A stretch of DNA of 64,000 bases, from assembly GCA_964352625.1 (NCBI GenBank), contig CAYGSD010000005.1, forward strand, positions 166,148 through 230,147, written 5' to 3'. Under the pieces are notes generated by a model. That model saw nothing but the letters and a program-made list of their open reading frames with translations, made no database searches and had not been told where the DNA came from. The translations under genes were made by a program, and so were the position numbers. Below are positions 1 through 8,505 of this stretch, piece by piece (within the stretch, counting starts at the first letter, position 1; the number at the start of each line of letters is the position of its first letter). The DNA is from JAAEPI01 sp964352625 (lineage in GTDB: Bacteria; Bacteroidota; Bacteroidia; Cytophagales; Cyclobacteriaceae).

Positions 1-2
1 TC

Positions 3-743
3 GCGAAACCTGACATTGGAGAGCGCGGAAAGGGGGTTGAAGTGATGCATTCAGGGGAGGAATTGGCTAACTATTCATCTAGGGCGAATTACGATTTCCT
101 ACTTCAGGAAATGGTCACTTACCCATTGGAGTTGGGGGTGTTCTATGTTCGATTTCCCTCCGAGACGAGCGGACGAATTACGTCCATTGTCTCGAAAGAA
201 TTTCTTAGTGTAAGCGGAGATGGTCAATCTACCGTCAAAGAGCTTATGATGGATAAGGAACGGGCGGTTTTGCAAGTGGATTGGGAACATGAGCGATTGG
301 CAAATGTCCTGGAGCAAGTTCCCGATAGAGGCGAGAAACTAGTTGTGGAGCCAATTGGCAATCACTGCCGAGGAACAAAATTTCTGAATGCGACTCAAGA
401 GGCAGACGACAAAATGAATGCAGCCATTGACTTCCTTGCCAAGCGGATTGAAGGATTCTACTATGGCCGATTTGACCTGAAGTGTCAATCGTTTGATGAT
501 TTGCGAGAGCTGAAGAATTTTAAAATCGTAGAATTGAATGGAGTTGGAGCTGAGCCGGCACATATTTATCAACCTGGATTTTCCTTGTTTGAAGCATACG
601 CCATCGTCATGGACCATTACAAATGGATGGCTCGAGTGGCTCGTGAGAACAAGGAGCGAGGCATTCCGTATTGGTCTTTTCGGCGCGGATTGAAAAAATT
701 ATCGGATATTCGAGCCTACAACCGACGCATCAACCATACATGA
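3..743 (+). CDS. ATP-grasp ligase-like protein, 3' part (5' end outside window)
   Basis: The frame is open from the first bases of the window, so the GTG/ATG codons at 42-47 are probably internal and the gene begins upstream. The first codons read KPDIGERGKG, which resembles the nucleotide-binding lysine and glycine-rich loop of ATP-grasp enzymes. Near the end, GRFDLK and VELNG fit the Mg-ligand Asp and Glu/Asn positions of the D-Ala-D-Ala ligase/RimK superfamily. Such enzymes join a carboxylate to an amine through an acyl phosphate. The substrate cannot be read from the sequence. The stop overlaps the start of the LysE-type exporter by ATGA, so the two are probably translated together, and the ligase product may be what is exported. 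The fold is fairly sure; the function is inferred. Confidence 0.7.
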   Translation, partial: AKPDIGERGKGVEVMHSGEELANYSSRANYDFLLQEMVTYPLELGVFYVRFPSETSGRITSIVSKEFLSVSGDGQSTVKELMMDKERAVLQVDWEHERLANVLEQVPDRGEKLVVEPIGNHCRGTKFLNATQEADDKMNAAIDFLAKRIEGFYYGRFDLKCQSFDDLRELKNFKIVELNGVGAEPAHIYQPGFSLFEAYAIVMDHYKWMARVARENKERGIPYWSFRRGLKKLSDIRAYNRRINHT

Positions 744-1354
744 TTTTACAAACCTTTCTGGTTGCATTTATCATAAGTTATCTTGGCTCGATACCTCCGG
801 GCATGGCTAATGTCTCGGTGATGCAGATGGCTATAAACAAACACCGTAGAGCTGCTATATTTTTTGCTATTTCTGCCACAGCTGTTGAATTCGTCTATGC
901 CGGACTTACAGTGAAATTTCAGATTTTCCTCCATGAGTCAACTCAACTTGAAGGATATTTTCATTTGATCACGGGCATTGCGCTGATTATTGTTGGTTAT
1001 CTAAACCTTAGGTCAAGATCAAAAAGTGAGAATGTGAAATCTCGGGAATTCGTAAGAGGGAGAGAGGGGTTCCAAAAAGGCATAATACTAGGATTAGTAA
1101 ATCCAATGACCATTCCCTTTTGGTTGGTCGTCACTTCGTATTTAAGAAACCATGAGTTGGTAATCCTCAAAGGCACTGCCTACTGGATGTATTTAGGTGG
1201 GTTAAGCGCAGGCACCTTTGTACTCCTTCTCACCGTGTTATGGCTTGGAGGAAAATTTGCCAGAATCTCCGACAATCAATTGCTAGTGCATAAAGTCCCG
1301 GGTCTCCTATTGATCGGGTTAGGAATTTACACCCTCGTTATGTGGCTGATCTAG
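740..1354 (+). CDS. LysE/RhtB-family amino-acid exporter
   Basis: A 204-residue membrane protein with about six hydrophobic segments. Near its N-terminus the stretch SIPPGMANVSVMQMA fits the conserved G-x-x-P-G-P region of LysE/RhtB translocators, which export amino acids or small amino compounds by proton antiport across the inner membrane. The ATG at 740 was preferred over the longer frame from 671. It gives a standard family N-terminus and an ATGA overlap with the ATP-grasp gene, which suggests translational coupling. The 3' end overlaps the convergent TerB-like gene by four bases. The substrate is unknown; a product of the upstream ligase is plausible. Confidence 0.8.
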   Translation: MILQTFLVAFIISYLGSIPPGMANVSVMQMAINKHRRAAIFFAISATAVEFVYAGLTVKFQIFLHESTQLEGYFHLITGIALIIVGYLNLRSRSKSENVKSREFVRGREGFQKGIILGLVNPMTIPFWLVVTSYLRNHELVILKGTAYWMYLGGLSAGTFVLLLTVLWLGGKFARISDNQLLVHKVPGLLLIGLGIYTLVMWLI

Positions 1355-1794
1355 TATTCTAGTTCCAACCGATCCACGAGGTTGTTGATTGCCTGTTGTT
1401 CTTCTAATGAAATACCATCGGCAGCATTGGCAAACAAGTACATGGATTCCATGATGAACTCTTTGTCATCGCGACTATCTTCGATATGTCCTTTCAGCGC
1501 ATTGAGAAATTTCTTGTTCCATCGCTCAACGTTTTCAAGGAGGTAGCGAAACTCAGTTCGGAAATTCTGCGCAATTTTTTCTTTGTCAGCACCCGGTATC
1601 AGGCTCACATATTCGTCTGCAAGTCCCCGCGCTAGTTTCATGACACTATCCCATTCTTCATCATCCAGTTTGCCATCGGACATACACACAAGAAGCGAAG
1701 GGTAAAGTTTAAGAATGTATACAAAAAGGTCTCTGTTGAGTTCAATCCGTCGAACTCGCTGATACTCCTCGAGGAGTGCTTCAATGTGTGTCAT
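1351..1794 (-). CDS. TerB-like acidic helical protein
   Basis: A 147-residue soluble, acidic, mostly helical protein without a signal peptide. Two similar segments, MSDGKLDDEEW near residue 40 and ANAADGISLEEQQAI near residue 125, resemble the paired acidic D-G-x-x-x-x-E-E motifs of the TerB/DjlA-N fold. Proteins of this fold bind divalent metal and are often tied to envelope or phage stress, but no tellurite-resistance genes are nearby. It is the last gene of a minus-strand run after dxs and mltF, 73 bases behind mltF, and may be co-transcribed. The specific role is unknown; the family assignment is moderate. Confidence 0.6.
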   Translation of the reverse strand: MTHIEALLEEYQRVRRIELNRDLFVYILKLYPSLLVCMSDGKLDDEEWDSVMKLARGLADEYVSLIPGADKEKIAQNFRTEFRYLLENVERWNKKFLNALKGHIEDSRDDKEFIMESMYLFANAADGISLEEQQAINNLVDRLELEY

Positions 1795-1867
1795 TAGCCG
1801 TTGGTTTTATTGAGTTTTCCCAAAGATATGTACTATTCAAATAATACAAATAAATATTAATAAAATT

Positions 1868-3304
1868 CTATACTGTTTCTGGAACAATTTCCTTGTAGGT
1901 CTGGTAAATCGAATAAACGGTGCGCACATAGTTAACCGTTTCCGTGCCTCTGCAATATCCATATTTTACGACGGGATCGAGGTAATATTTGCGCTGAGAT
2001 TTTTTCAAAAGATACTCTTCTACAACGGCCCATTTTTTAGGGTCGTCCCCATACTTTTCCGCTAGAGCCATTGCGTCCTTCACGTGTCCTTGCCCCACAT
2101 TGTATGAACCGAGAACGAATTTTATTCGCTCTTCAGGATCAGTGATTTCGTCCTTCCAGAAATTTTCTAACCACATCAGGTGCTTCTTTCCGGCGTTCAA
2201 ATTTTGCCTCGGGTCATGAGGATTTTGTGCCCCGTGAGCTTGTGCTGTATTGGGCATGAGCTGCATCAGACCTCTCGCCCCAGCCCATGATACGGCCTTT
2301 GGGTTAAACTGAGATTCTTTATAAATCTGAGCGGAAAGTAGGCGCCAGTCCCAGCCCAACTCTATGGCAACTTCCTTTACCATATCGTCATATGGAGAGA
2401 GTTTGCCGCTTTCCATGGCGAAGAATTCACTGTCTGGATTGAGGTATTCGCTCCTCTTTTGAAAGTATCGATTGTAGATGGCATAGTACGCCGGCCCGTT
2501 TCGAATATCGGTGATCCATTTATCGAGTTCACCCTTCAATCCGGAAGCATTTTTTCTAATCCCCCACGCAATCTGCTGCGGAAAACTGACCGGGGTTTTC
2601 ACATCAAGGTTGGGGTAGAAGGAGGCATTTACCAAAGCAATATCTTCCTCAGCCACTGTGTAATCAATTTCACCCTCCGCGACCTTTCGGATCAATTTTT
2701 CCGTCTCTATCTCAGGATCTTCTTCTACCAGAATGATGTCCCCACCTATTTCTTCCGAAAGATTTCTCATTCTTTCTAGATAAGCAGAATGATGCCGTAC
2801 GTGAACTGTTTTCCCGATTAGATCAATAGGGTTCCTTAAGGCCAGCCTGTCAATTTTTTTTGGGTGCATTTTTTTCCATCCTTCCGGTTTTCTTTGGATT
2901 AGCACCTGCCTGGCCAGGCTGTGATATCTGGTAAAATCGATTCTTTTTTTCCTTTCCTTGGTAATTGTGAGGTTATATGCGAGAATGTCAGTTTCTCCAC
3001 GATTCAGCTTATTGAAGCCCTCTTCCAAACTCGGCGTTACGTCTATTCGCAACTCAAGTCCATGCTTTTTGGTGAAGCGATTGAGTAGCTCATACTCATA
3101 GCCCATCGTTTTTCCCTTGTAGACAAAATAGCCCGTTGAGCTATTGTCCATTGATACGATGATGTATCCCCGTTTTTTGATTTTGTCGAAATCAACATCC
3201 GCAATGACCTCTTCCGCTTCGTTTTTTTTGGAGCGGTTATTTTTCTCACAGCTTGAAAAAGAGAAAATAAGAAGCAGGCAAACGGCTATTCGCACTTTGT
3301 GCAT
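1868..3304 (-). CDS. mltF: Membrane-bound lytic murein transglycosylase F
   Basis: A 478-residue lipoprotein with a signal sequence ending in a lipobox (FSSC, Cys19). Residues about 40-285 form a family-3 solute-binding-like domain, and residues about 300-470 an SLT transglycosylase domain. The catalytic Glu330 lies in IYKESQFNP, followed by the typical GARGLMQLMP motif. MltF cleaves the MurNAc-GlcNAc bond of peptidoglycan with formation of 1,6-anhydromuropeptides, at the inner leaflet of the outer membrane. The two-domain order and length match the family. It sits 47 bases downstream of dxs on the same strand. Confidence 0.93.
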   Translation of the reverse strand: MHKVRIAVCLLLIFSFSSCEKNNRSKKNEAEEVIADVDFDKIKKRGYIIVSMDNSSTGYFVYKGKTMGYEYELLNRFTKKHGLELRIDVTPSLEEGFNKLNRGETDILAYNLTITKERKKRIDFTRYHSLARQVLIQRKPEGWKKMHPKKIDRLALRNPIDLIGKTVHVRHHSAYLERMRNLSEEIGGDIILVEEDPEIETEKLIRKVAEGEIDYTVAEEDIALVNASFYPNLDVKTPVSFPQQIAWGIRKNASGLKGELDKWITDIRNGPAYYAIYNRYFQKRSEYLNPDSEFFAMESGKLSPYDDMVKEVAIELGWDWRLLSAQIYKESQFNPKAVSWAGARGLMQLMPNTAQAHGAQNPHDPRQNLNAGKKHLMWLENFWKDEITDPEERIKFVLGSYNVGQGHVKDAMALAEKYGDDPKKWAVVEEYLLKKSQRKYYLDPVVKYGYCRGTETVNYVRTVYSIYQTYKEIVPETV

Positions 3305-3351
3305 TCCACAAAATGCTACTTTTTTTAGAATTTTCCCAATCTAGAAAGTGA

Positions 3352-5268
3352 TTAGGCAAGCTGATTTTCAGCAATCAATTTACGGACAGCTGACTCAATG
3401 GCTTCAGTATCGTACCCGCACTCACGATACAATTCGGGTTGCTCACCATGTTCCACTATTCGATCCGGAATACCAAGCCGCACTACTTTAGAGTGATAAT
3501 CATTGTCGGCCATGAATTCTAAAATAGCGGATCCGAATCCACCCTGAAGACACCCATCCTCAACGGTGATCACATATTCATGAGCTTGAAAAACTTCGTG
3601 GAGCAATTCTTCATCAAGAGGCTTAACAAACCTCATGTCATATACACTAGGGTTGACCCCCTCCTTGGTGAGATTGTTTGCAGCGGATACTGCAAAATTT
3701 CCAACGGTTCCAAAACTCAAAATGGCAAGATCCTTTCCTTCGATGATTTTTCTACCCTTTCCAATTTCGATGGTCTCGAAGGGTGTTCTCCATTCGGGCA
3801 TCACGCCGCTTCCTCTTGGGTACCGGATGGAAAAAGGCCCTTCTTTGTATTTCGAAGCGGTGAACATCAGGTTTCGAAGTTCTTGCTCGTTCATGGGTGC
3901 TGACACAATCAAATTCGGAAGACATCTCATGAAAGCCACGTCGTACGCGCCATGATGAGTAGGACCATCTGCACCTGCCATACCCGCTCGATCCATACAC
4001 AGCACTACCGGTAGTTTCTGAATGCACACATCATGAACAACCTGATCATAGGCTCGCTGCATGAATGTGCTATAGATGTTGCAGAAGGGTGTCATGCCCT
4101 GTGTGGCCAAACCAGCAGAAAAAGTAACCGCATGCTGCTCGGCGATACCCACATCAATTGCTCGATCTGGCATCTCGCGCATCATGATATTCATTGAAGA
4201 TCCCGAGGGCATGGCCGGGGTTACACCCATGATCGTTTCATCTTCCTTGGCCAATTCCACCAAGGTATGGCCGAATACATCCTGGTACTTTGGCGGCTGT
4301 GGTTTGTCTGGAATGGTTTTGTGGATTTCTCCGGAAATTTTGTCAAACGTGCCAGGAGCGTGCCACTTGGTTTGATTTTCCTCAGCTAGCTTGTAGCCTT
4401 TGCCTTTTACCGTGACGCAGTGAAGAATTTTAGGGCCCGGAATTTTCTTAAGGTCATTCAGCACCGAAACCAAATGATTCACGTCATGCCCATCTACTGG
4501 CCCAAAATACCGAAGGTTGAGTGATTCGAATAGATTGCTTTGCTTTAGCAGGAATGACTTAACGCTGTTTTCTACCTTGGAGGCAATCGTGCGAGCATCG
4601 GGCCCGAACTTGCTGATTTTGCCCAGTAATTTCCAAACCTCATCGCGCACTTTATTGTATGTCTGAGAGGTGGTGATATCGGTCAGGTAATCCTTCAAGG
4701 CACCCACATTCGGGTCAATGGACATGCAATTGTCATTGAGGATAATGATCAAGTTGGAATTAGAAACTCCGGCGTGATTCATCGCCTCGAACGCCATTCC
4801 ACCGGTCATAGCGCCATCACCAATCACGGCGATGTGCTGTTTATCTTTGTCGTCCTTTTGAAAGGAAGCGACAGCCATACCAAGTGCAGCTGAGATGGAA
4901 GTGGAGGAATGCCCTACTCCAAACGTGTCGTATTCGCTTTCGCTCCTTTTGGGGAATCCTGAGATGCCCTTGTATTTTCTATTGGTGTGGAATTGGTCTT
5001 TTCTTCCGGTCAGAATTTTGTGACCATACGCCTGGTGCCCTACGTCCCATACAAGCTGATCTTTGGGGGTGTTGAACACGTAATGCAGCGCTACAGTTAG
5101 CTCAACTACACCGAGGCTGGCACCAAAGTGTCCTCCGAAAATAGAAACGTGATCAACTATATAATCTCGAAGCTCTGCGCAGACTTGTACCAACTTGGTT
5201 TCGTCAAGTTGCTTTAGATCATCTGGGGAATCGATCTGCGAAAGTAGAGGTCCTGGATTAATCTGCAT
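3352..5268 (-). CDS. dxs: 1-deoxy-D-xylulose-5-phosphate synthase
   Basis: A 638-residue thiamine-diphosphate enzyme that condenses pyruvate and glyceraldehyde-3-phosphate to DXP, the entry step of the MEP isoprenoid pathway. Visible landmarks are FGGHFGASLGVVELT and HQAYGHKI at the N-terminus, the ThDP/Mg motif GDGAMTGGM, IAEQHAVTFSAG in the pyrimidine domain, and a C-terminal transketolase domain. The ATG at 5268 (MQINPGPLLSQI) was preferred to the GTG at 5298 because it matches the usual Bacteroidota N-terminus and follows a TAGATTTG -7 box by a short leader. Downstream genes are mltF and the TerB-like gene. Confidence 0.96.
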   Translation of the reverse strand: MQINPGPLLSQIDSPDDLKQLDETKLVQVCAELRDYIVDHVSIFGGHFGASLGVVELTVALHYVFNTPKDQLVWDVGHQAYGHKILTGRKDQFHTNRKYKGISGFPKRSESEYDTFGVGHSSTSISAALGMAVASFQKDDKDKQHIAVIGDGAMTGGMAFEAMNHAGVSNSNLIIILNDNCMSIDPNVGALKDYLTDITTSQTYNKVRDEVWKLLGKISKFGPDARTIASKVENSVKSFLLKQSNLFESLNLRYFGPVDGHDVNHLVSVLNDLKKIPGPKILHCVTVKGKGYKLAEENQTKWHAPGTFDKISGEIHKTIPDKPQPPKYQDVFGHTLVELAKEDETIMGVTPAMPSGSSMNIMMREMPDRAIDVGIAEQHAVTFSAGLATQGMTPFCNIYSTFMQRAYDQVVHDVCIQKLPVVLCMDRAGMAGADGPTHHGAYDVAFMRCLPNLIVSAPMNEQELRNLMFTASKYKEGPFSIRYPRGSGVMPEWRTPFETIEIGKGRKIIEGKDLAILSFGTVGNFAVSAANNLTKEGVNPSVYDMRFVKPLDEELLHEVFQAHEYVITVEDGCLQGGFGSAILEFMADNDYHSKVVRLGIPDRIVEHGEQPELYRECGYDTEAIESAVRKLIAENQLA

Positions 5269-5275
5269 TCTATTG

Positions 5276-5304
5276 GCCTGTTTTATCAGGCGTGCCACGT
5301 GGCA
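5276..5304. promoter_or_regulatory. Hairpin plus 12-bp palindrome in the dxs leader
   Basis: Just upstream of the dxs start there is an inverted repeat GCCTG/CAGGC (5276-5291) and directly beside it a perfect 12-bp palindrome TGCCACGTGGCA (5293-5304). The palindrome lies next to the -7 box at 5310-5317, so it would cover the expected transcription start. It is a good position for a repressor site. No regulator is known from this window. Confidence 0.4.
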
Positions 5305-5309
5305 AACGA

Positions 5310-5317
5310 CAAATCTA
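5310..5317 (-). promoter_or_regulatory. Candidate -7 promoter element for dxs
   Basis: On the minus strand the sequence reads TAGATTTG, an exact match to the Bacteroidota -7 consensus TAnnTTTG, 42 bases before the dxs start codon. No convincing -33 TTTG is seen at the usual distance. Support is the -7 match and position only. Confidence 0.4.
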
Positions 5318-5370
5318 AACGATTTCGTTCCACCTCCTGATGAGAAAATGTCATAATTTTGAAGTTGCCA

Positions 5371-6162
5371 ATGAGTACGTCAACCACCACGGACAAGTTT
5401 GAAATTCATTTACCCCTTTTCGAAGGGCCATTTGACCTCCTTCTTTTCTTTATTGAAAGGGACGAATTGGACATTTATGATATTCCTATTGCCAAGATCA
5501 CAGAGGATTTTTTAAGCTACTTACATCAGTTGGAAAAGCTGAATGTTGAGGTGGCAAGTGAATTTATTTTAGTCGCGGCTACTCTCATGCGGATCAAAGC
5601 AAAGATGCTTCTCCCAAGACCGACTCTGGATGAAGAGGGGAATGAGATTGACCCTAGGGAAGAACTTGTGAAGCACTTGCTCGAATACAAAAAGTACAAG
5701 TCTGTGGTGTCGGATCTTTCAGAGATGGAAACCCAAAGGTTGGATCGGGAGCGCCGTGGCAATCTGCTCAAGGAAATCAAAAAGCTTTCTGAGGGGGTGA
5801 ACGTGGAGGCTGAAATGCAAGACCTTGATCTTTATAAGATGATGCGGGTTTTTGAAAAAGTCATGGATCGGCATGAGCTGGAGAAGAATAAACCCACGCA
5901 CCATGTGGTTCAATATCCATATAGCATAGATGGACAGAAGACCTATGTAATGTCACTTTTGTCAACCGCTGGAAAAGGACGAGTTTCTTTTGTGGATATC
6001 ATCAACGAGAAGCCAGAGAAAATTCTCGTTATCTATAATTTTCTAGCAATCCTGGAATTGCTGCAATTGGCCAAAGTCACTATACACGTAGGTGAAGGAT
6101 TCAATAATTTCTGGGTGGAAAGAAGAAGCCTCGATCCGGAGAGTGTCCAGAGCGAGGCTTAA
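5371..6162 (+). CDS. scpA: Segregation and condensation protein A (kleisin)
   Basis: A 263-residue kleisin that bridges the SMC ATPase and ScpB in the chromosome condensation complex. The N-terminal FEIHLPLFEGPFDLLLFFIE and the following EDFLSYL and ASEFILVAATLMRIKAKMLL segments are the standard ScpA N-terminal block that binds SMC. The middle is charged and helical and the C-terminus forms a small winged-helix-like region. The ATG at 5371 was chosen over a TTG at 5359, as it gives a typical N-terminus. The gene is divergent from dxs with about 100 bases between. scpB is not in the window. Confidence 0.95.
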   Translation: MSTSTTTDKFEIHLPLFEGPFDLLLFFIERDELDIYDIPIAKITEDFLSYLHQLEKLNVEVASEFILVAATLMRIKAKMLLPRPTLDEEGNEIDPREELVKHLLEYKKYKSVVSDLSEMETQRLDRERRGNLLKEIKKLSEGVNVEAEMQDLDLYKMMRVFEKVMDRHELEKNKPTHHVVQYPYSIDGQKTYVMSLLSTAGKGRVSFVDIINEKPEKILVIYNFLAILELLQLAKVTIHVGEGFNNFWVERRSLDPESVQSEA

Positions 6163-6170
6163 TGCTTGTG

Positions 6171-6192
6171 TCCCGATACGTCGGGGGATTTT
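6171..6192 (+). terminator. Intrinsic terminator after scpA
   Basis: A stem of TCCCGA and TCGGGG around a TACG tetraloop is followed by a T-rich tract. It lies between the convergent scpA and ndk genes, nine bases after the scpA stop. The stable tetraloop and T-tract support a terminator for scpA. Confidence 0.6.
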
Positions 6193-6197
6193 GTTTC

Positions 6198-6617
6198 TTA
6201 GAATTTCTCTAATCTGCTAAAGAAGAAGTTTCCTTCGATCTCCGCATTTTCATCAGAGTCAGATCCATGAATGGCGTTTGCGTCGATGGACTTGGCAAAC
6301 ATTTTTCTAATGGTTCCTTCAGCAGCTTCTTGAGGGTTGGTCGCGCCAATCAATTTTCTGAAATCTTCCACGGCATTCTCCTTTTCAAGAATCATGGCTA
6401 CTATTGGTCCTGAAGACATGTAGGCAACAAGCTCACCGTAGAATGGACGCTCTTTGTGCACTTCGTAGAATTGTCCTGCTCTTTCTTCAGTTAATTTCAT
6501 CAGCTTCATTGCTTTGATGGTGAAGCCATTTTCCTCAATGATCTTAGTGATCGCTCCGAAATTTCCCTCAGCGTAAGCGTCAGGTTTGATCATGGTGAAG
6601 GTTCTGTTTGTAGCCAT
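6198..6617 (-). CDS. ndk: Nucleoside diphosphate kinase
   Basis: A 139-residue cytoplasmic enzyme that transfers the gamma phosphate between nucleoside tri- and diphosphates via phosphohistidine. FTMIKPDAY at the start and the active-site NAIHGSDS with His117 are diagnostic, and the length is normal for the family. It is a single-gene unit: convergent to scpA and divergent from nrnA, with a perfect TAGTTTTG -7 box at 6655-6662 on its strand. Confidence 0.97.
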   Translation of the reverse strand: MATNRTFTMIKPDAYAEGNFGAITKIIEENGFTIKAMKLMKLTEERAGQFYEVHKERPFYGELVAYMSSGPIVAMILEKENAVEDFRKLIGATNPQEAAEGTIRKMFAKSIDANAIHGSDSDENAEIEGNFFFSRLEKF

Positions 6618-6654
6618 TTTTGCGTTCTTCTTGTTTGGGTTTTAAAATCGAGCG

Positions 6655-6662
6655 CAAAACTA
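6655..6662 (-). promoter_or_regulatory. Candidate -7 promoter element for ndk
   Basis: The minus strand reads TAGTTTTG, matching the Bacteroidota TAnnTTTG consensus, 38 bases before the ndk start codon. A TTTG lies 14 bases further upstream, a little closer than the usual -33 spacing. Confidence 0.45.
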
Positions 6663-6793
6663 GCATTTTCAACCCTCAAAAAAAGGAGTATCCTCAATCT
6701 TTCCTCTTTGGTTATTTCTAAAGCATTGTTAAAACTTATTCTTTGTCATCAATTTTCGTCAGCTTTGCGGATTCATTTGCCTGATGGGCGCAT

Positions 6794-7801
6794 ATGATGA
6801 AGGACTTACCAGCAATAAAGGAGCTCTTGTCTTCCCCAAAGAACGTAGTGATAACTACGCACTCTAACCCTGACGCAGACGCATTGGGTTCTTCTTTGGG
6901 GCTCTATTGGTATCTCACCAATGCAGGGCATTCGGCGAGGGTGATTGTGCCTACTGAGTACCCAGATTTCCTGAAATGGATGCCGGGTAATGAGACGGTT
7001 CTTTCTTTTACAAAGGAGAATGCCGAGGACGTGAAAGAACGATTTTTGGCTTGTGATGCCATCTTCTCATTGGATTTTTCAGACCTAAAAAGGATAGATG
7101 ATCTCGGAGAGTTCGTGGCAGAGTCGAAGGCCAGAAAAGTGAATATAGACCATCATCAAAATCCTCAGGATTTCTGTGATTTGGTGATTCACTCCACCGA
7201 AGCTGCCGCCGCGGCGGAGTTGGTATTTGACATGATTGTAGCCTTGGACGGAAAGAAAGCGTTGGACCCACAAATCTCTGATTGTTTGTATGCCGGCATC
7301 ATGACGGACACGGGCTCGTTCAAGCACTCCAACACCACTGCAAAGGTTCATCGGACAGTAGCGGATTTGATAGAGTGTGGTGCTGATGCGGGTAGAGTTA
7401 GTAGAGAGATTTATGATACCAACTCACTAAATCGGTTACGCTTTTTAGGATTTGCCCTTAGCAAATTGCTTCAGGTGGACAAGAAAAATGGAGTTGGGTA
7501 TTTTGCTATTTCTCAGGAAGTGGCTGAGCGTTTCAACTTACAAAGTGGCGACACGGAGGGGTTGGTGAATTATGCCCTCTCTATTAAGGGGATGTCTGTA
7601 GCAGCTTTGTTTAAGGAGAAGGACGGTAAGGTAAAAATGTCCTTTCGATCGGTTGGAGATATTGCGGTTAATAAATTTGCGGAAGATCATTTTTCGGGAG
7701 GCGGGCATAGCAATGCAGCCGGAGGAATTTCAGATCTCTCGCTGAATGAGACAGTTGAAAAATTCAAAAAATTGGTAAACAGTAAAGAGTTAGTAGGATG
7801 A
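6794..7801 (+). CDS. nrnA: DHH-family oligoribonuclease / pAp phosphatase (NrnA-like)
   Basis: A 335-residue cytoplasmic DHH/DHHA1 phosphoesterase that degrades short RNA oligonucleotides and dephosphorylates pAp. Metal-binding motifs are ITTHSNPDADALG (His23, Asp27, Asp29), a lone Asp94 in SLDFSD, and the DHH triad at 119-121. The DHHA1 substrate motif SGGGHSNAAGG lies near residue 305-315. ATG codons at 6794 and 6797 are both possible starts. The stop overlaps the FKBP lipoprotein start by ATGA, indicating an operon. Confidence 0.9.
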   Translation: MMKDLPAIKELLSSPKNVVITTHSNPDADALGSSLGLYWYLTNAGHSARVIVPTEYPDFLKWMPGNETVLSFTKENAEDVKERFLACDAIFSLDFSDLKRIDDLGEFVAESKARKVNIDHHQNPQDFCDLVIHSTEAAAAAELVFDMIVALDGKKALDPQISDCLYAGIMTDTGSFKHSNTTAKVHRTVADLIECGADAGRVSREIYDTNSLNRLRFLGFALSKLLQVDKKNGVGYFAISQEVAERFNLQSGDTEGLVNYALSIKGMSVAALFKEKDGKVKMSFRSVGDIAVNKFAEDHFSGGGHSNAAGGISDLSLNETVEKFKKLVNSKELVG

Positions 7802-8505
7802 AATTGAAGAAGGTTTTAAAGTCAGGATTTTTCTCAGCCTTGATGGTGGTGATTGGATTTCAGGTGGCTTGTGGTGATCCGTTGACGGAAATAGTTACAG
7901 ATGAAGAGCAGTTGGAAGTGGATATTGAGGATATGGAGAATTATTTAGCAGATAATGGATATAATGATTTTGATACTCTGGATTTTGATGTGAGAGCTCT
8001 TATCTTAGAGGAGGGTGATGGAGAGGAAATTGAATATGGGGACATTGTCAATTATCATTACATTGGGAGGTTTCTGGATGGTGAAATTTTTGATACCACA
8101 TATCCTGATCTAGCCTTTAAGCAGGATACAGCTAATACGGACTCATTAGTATTTGAATTGGATGATAATGACAATTTTGTATTAGATATTAATGGGTTGC
8201 CATCAATCGAGTATGTCGAATATTATGAAGACTATATTCCCATCTACCGTGCTTCAAATCTATATTCTACCTTCATAACAACCCACACACCTGAAGGCTG
8301 GTTTATTCGAAATGAGGGGGGGTATGCCGAAGGATTTGCGTTAGGGGCTCATTTTACCTTTGAAAGAGTAAACCTTGGAGGGTCAGGGTTAGTTCTTATT
8401 CCAGATCAGGTGGGATCCAGTAGGTTCGGTGATGCAGCTAGGTTTATTTTTCTATATGGTCGTCAAGCAGTTTCCTTTGAAATTAGGCCCGTCAGAAAAC
8501 ACTAA
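7798..8505 (+). CDS. FKBP-type peptidyl-prolyl isomerase-like lipoprotein
   Basis: A 235-residue exported lipoprotein. The signal peptide ends in the lipobox QVAC with Cys25. Residues 76-101 (YGDIVNYHYIGRFLDGEIFD) match the N-terminal strand block of FKBP prolyl isomerases, and the C-terminal SFEIRPVR fits the last FKBP strand. The middle holds an acidic stretch and is less conserved, so catalytic activity is uncertain. The likely place is the periplasmic side of the outer membrane. It is coupled to nrnA by ATGA and precedes a candidate small ORF. Confidence 0.75.
   Translation: MKLKKVLKSGFFSALMVVIGFQVACGDPLTEIVTDEEQLEVDIEDMENYLADNGYNDFDTLDFDVRALILEEGDGEEIEYGDIVNYHYIGRFLDGEIFDTTYPDLAFKQDTANTDSLVFELDDNDNFVLDINGLPSIEYVEYYEDYIPIYRASNLYSTFITTHTPEGWFIRNEGGYAEGFALGAHFTFERVNLGGSGLVLIPDQVGSSRFGDAARFIFLYGRQAVSFEIRPVRKH

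Noticed and set aside
671..739. Longer N-terminus for the LysE gene starting at 671
   Set aside because: The added residues are not hydrophobic or conserved, and the ATGA-overlapping start at 740 fits the family.
3580..4375. Several frames of 99-107 codons antisense to dxs
   Set aside because: All lie within conserved dxs coding sequence and look like shadows.
6128..6158. Inverted repeat GCCTCG/CGAGGC at the end of scpA
   Set aside because: It lies within coding codons with a long loop; the hairpin at 6171 is the better terminator.
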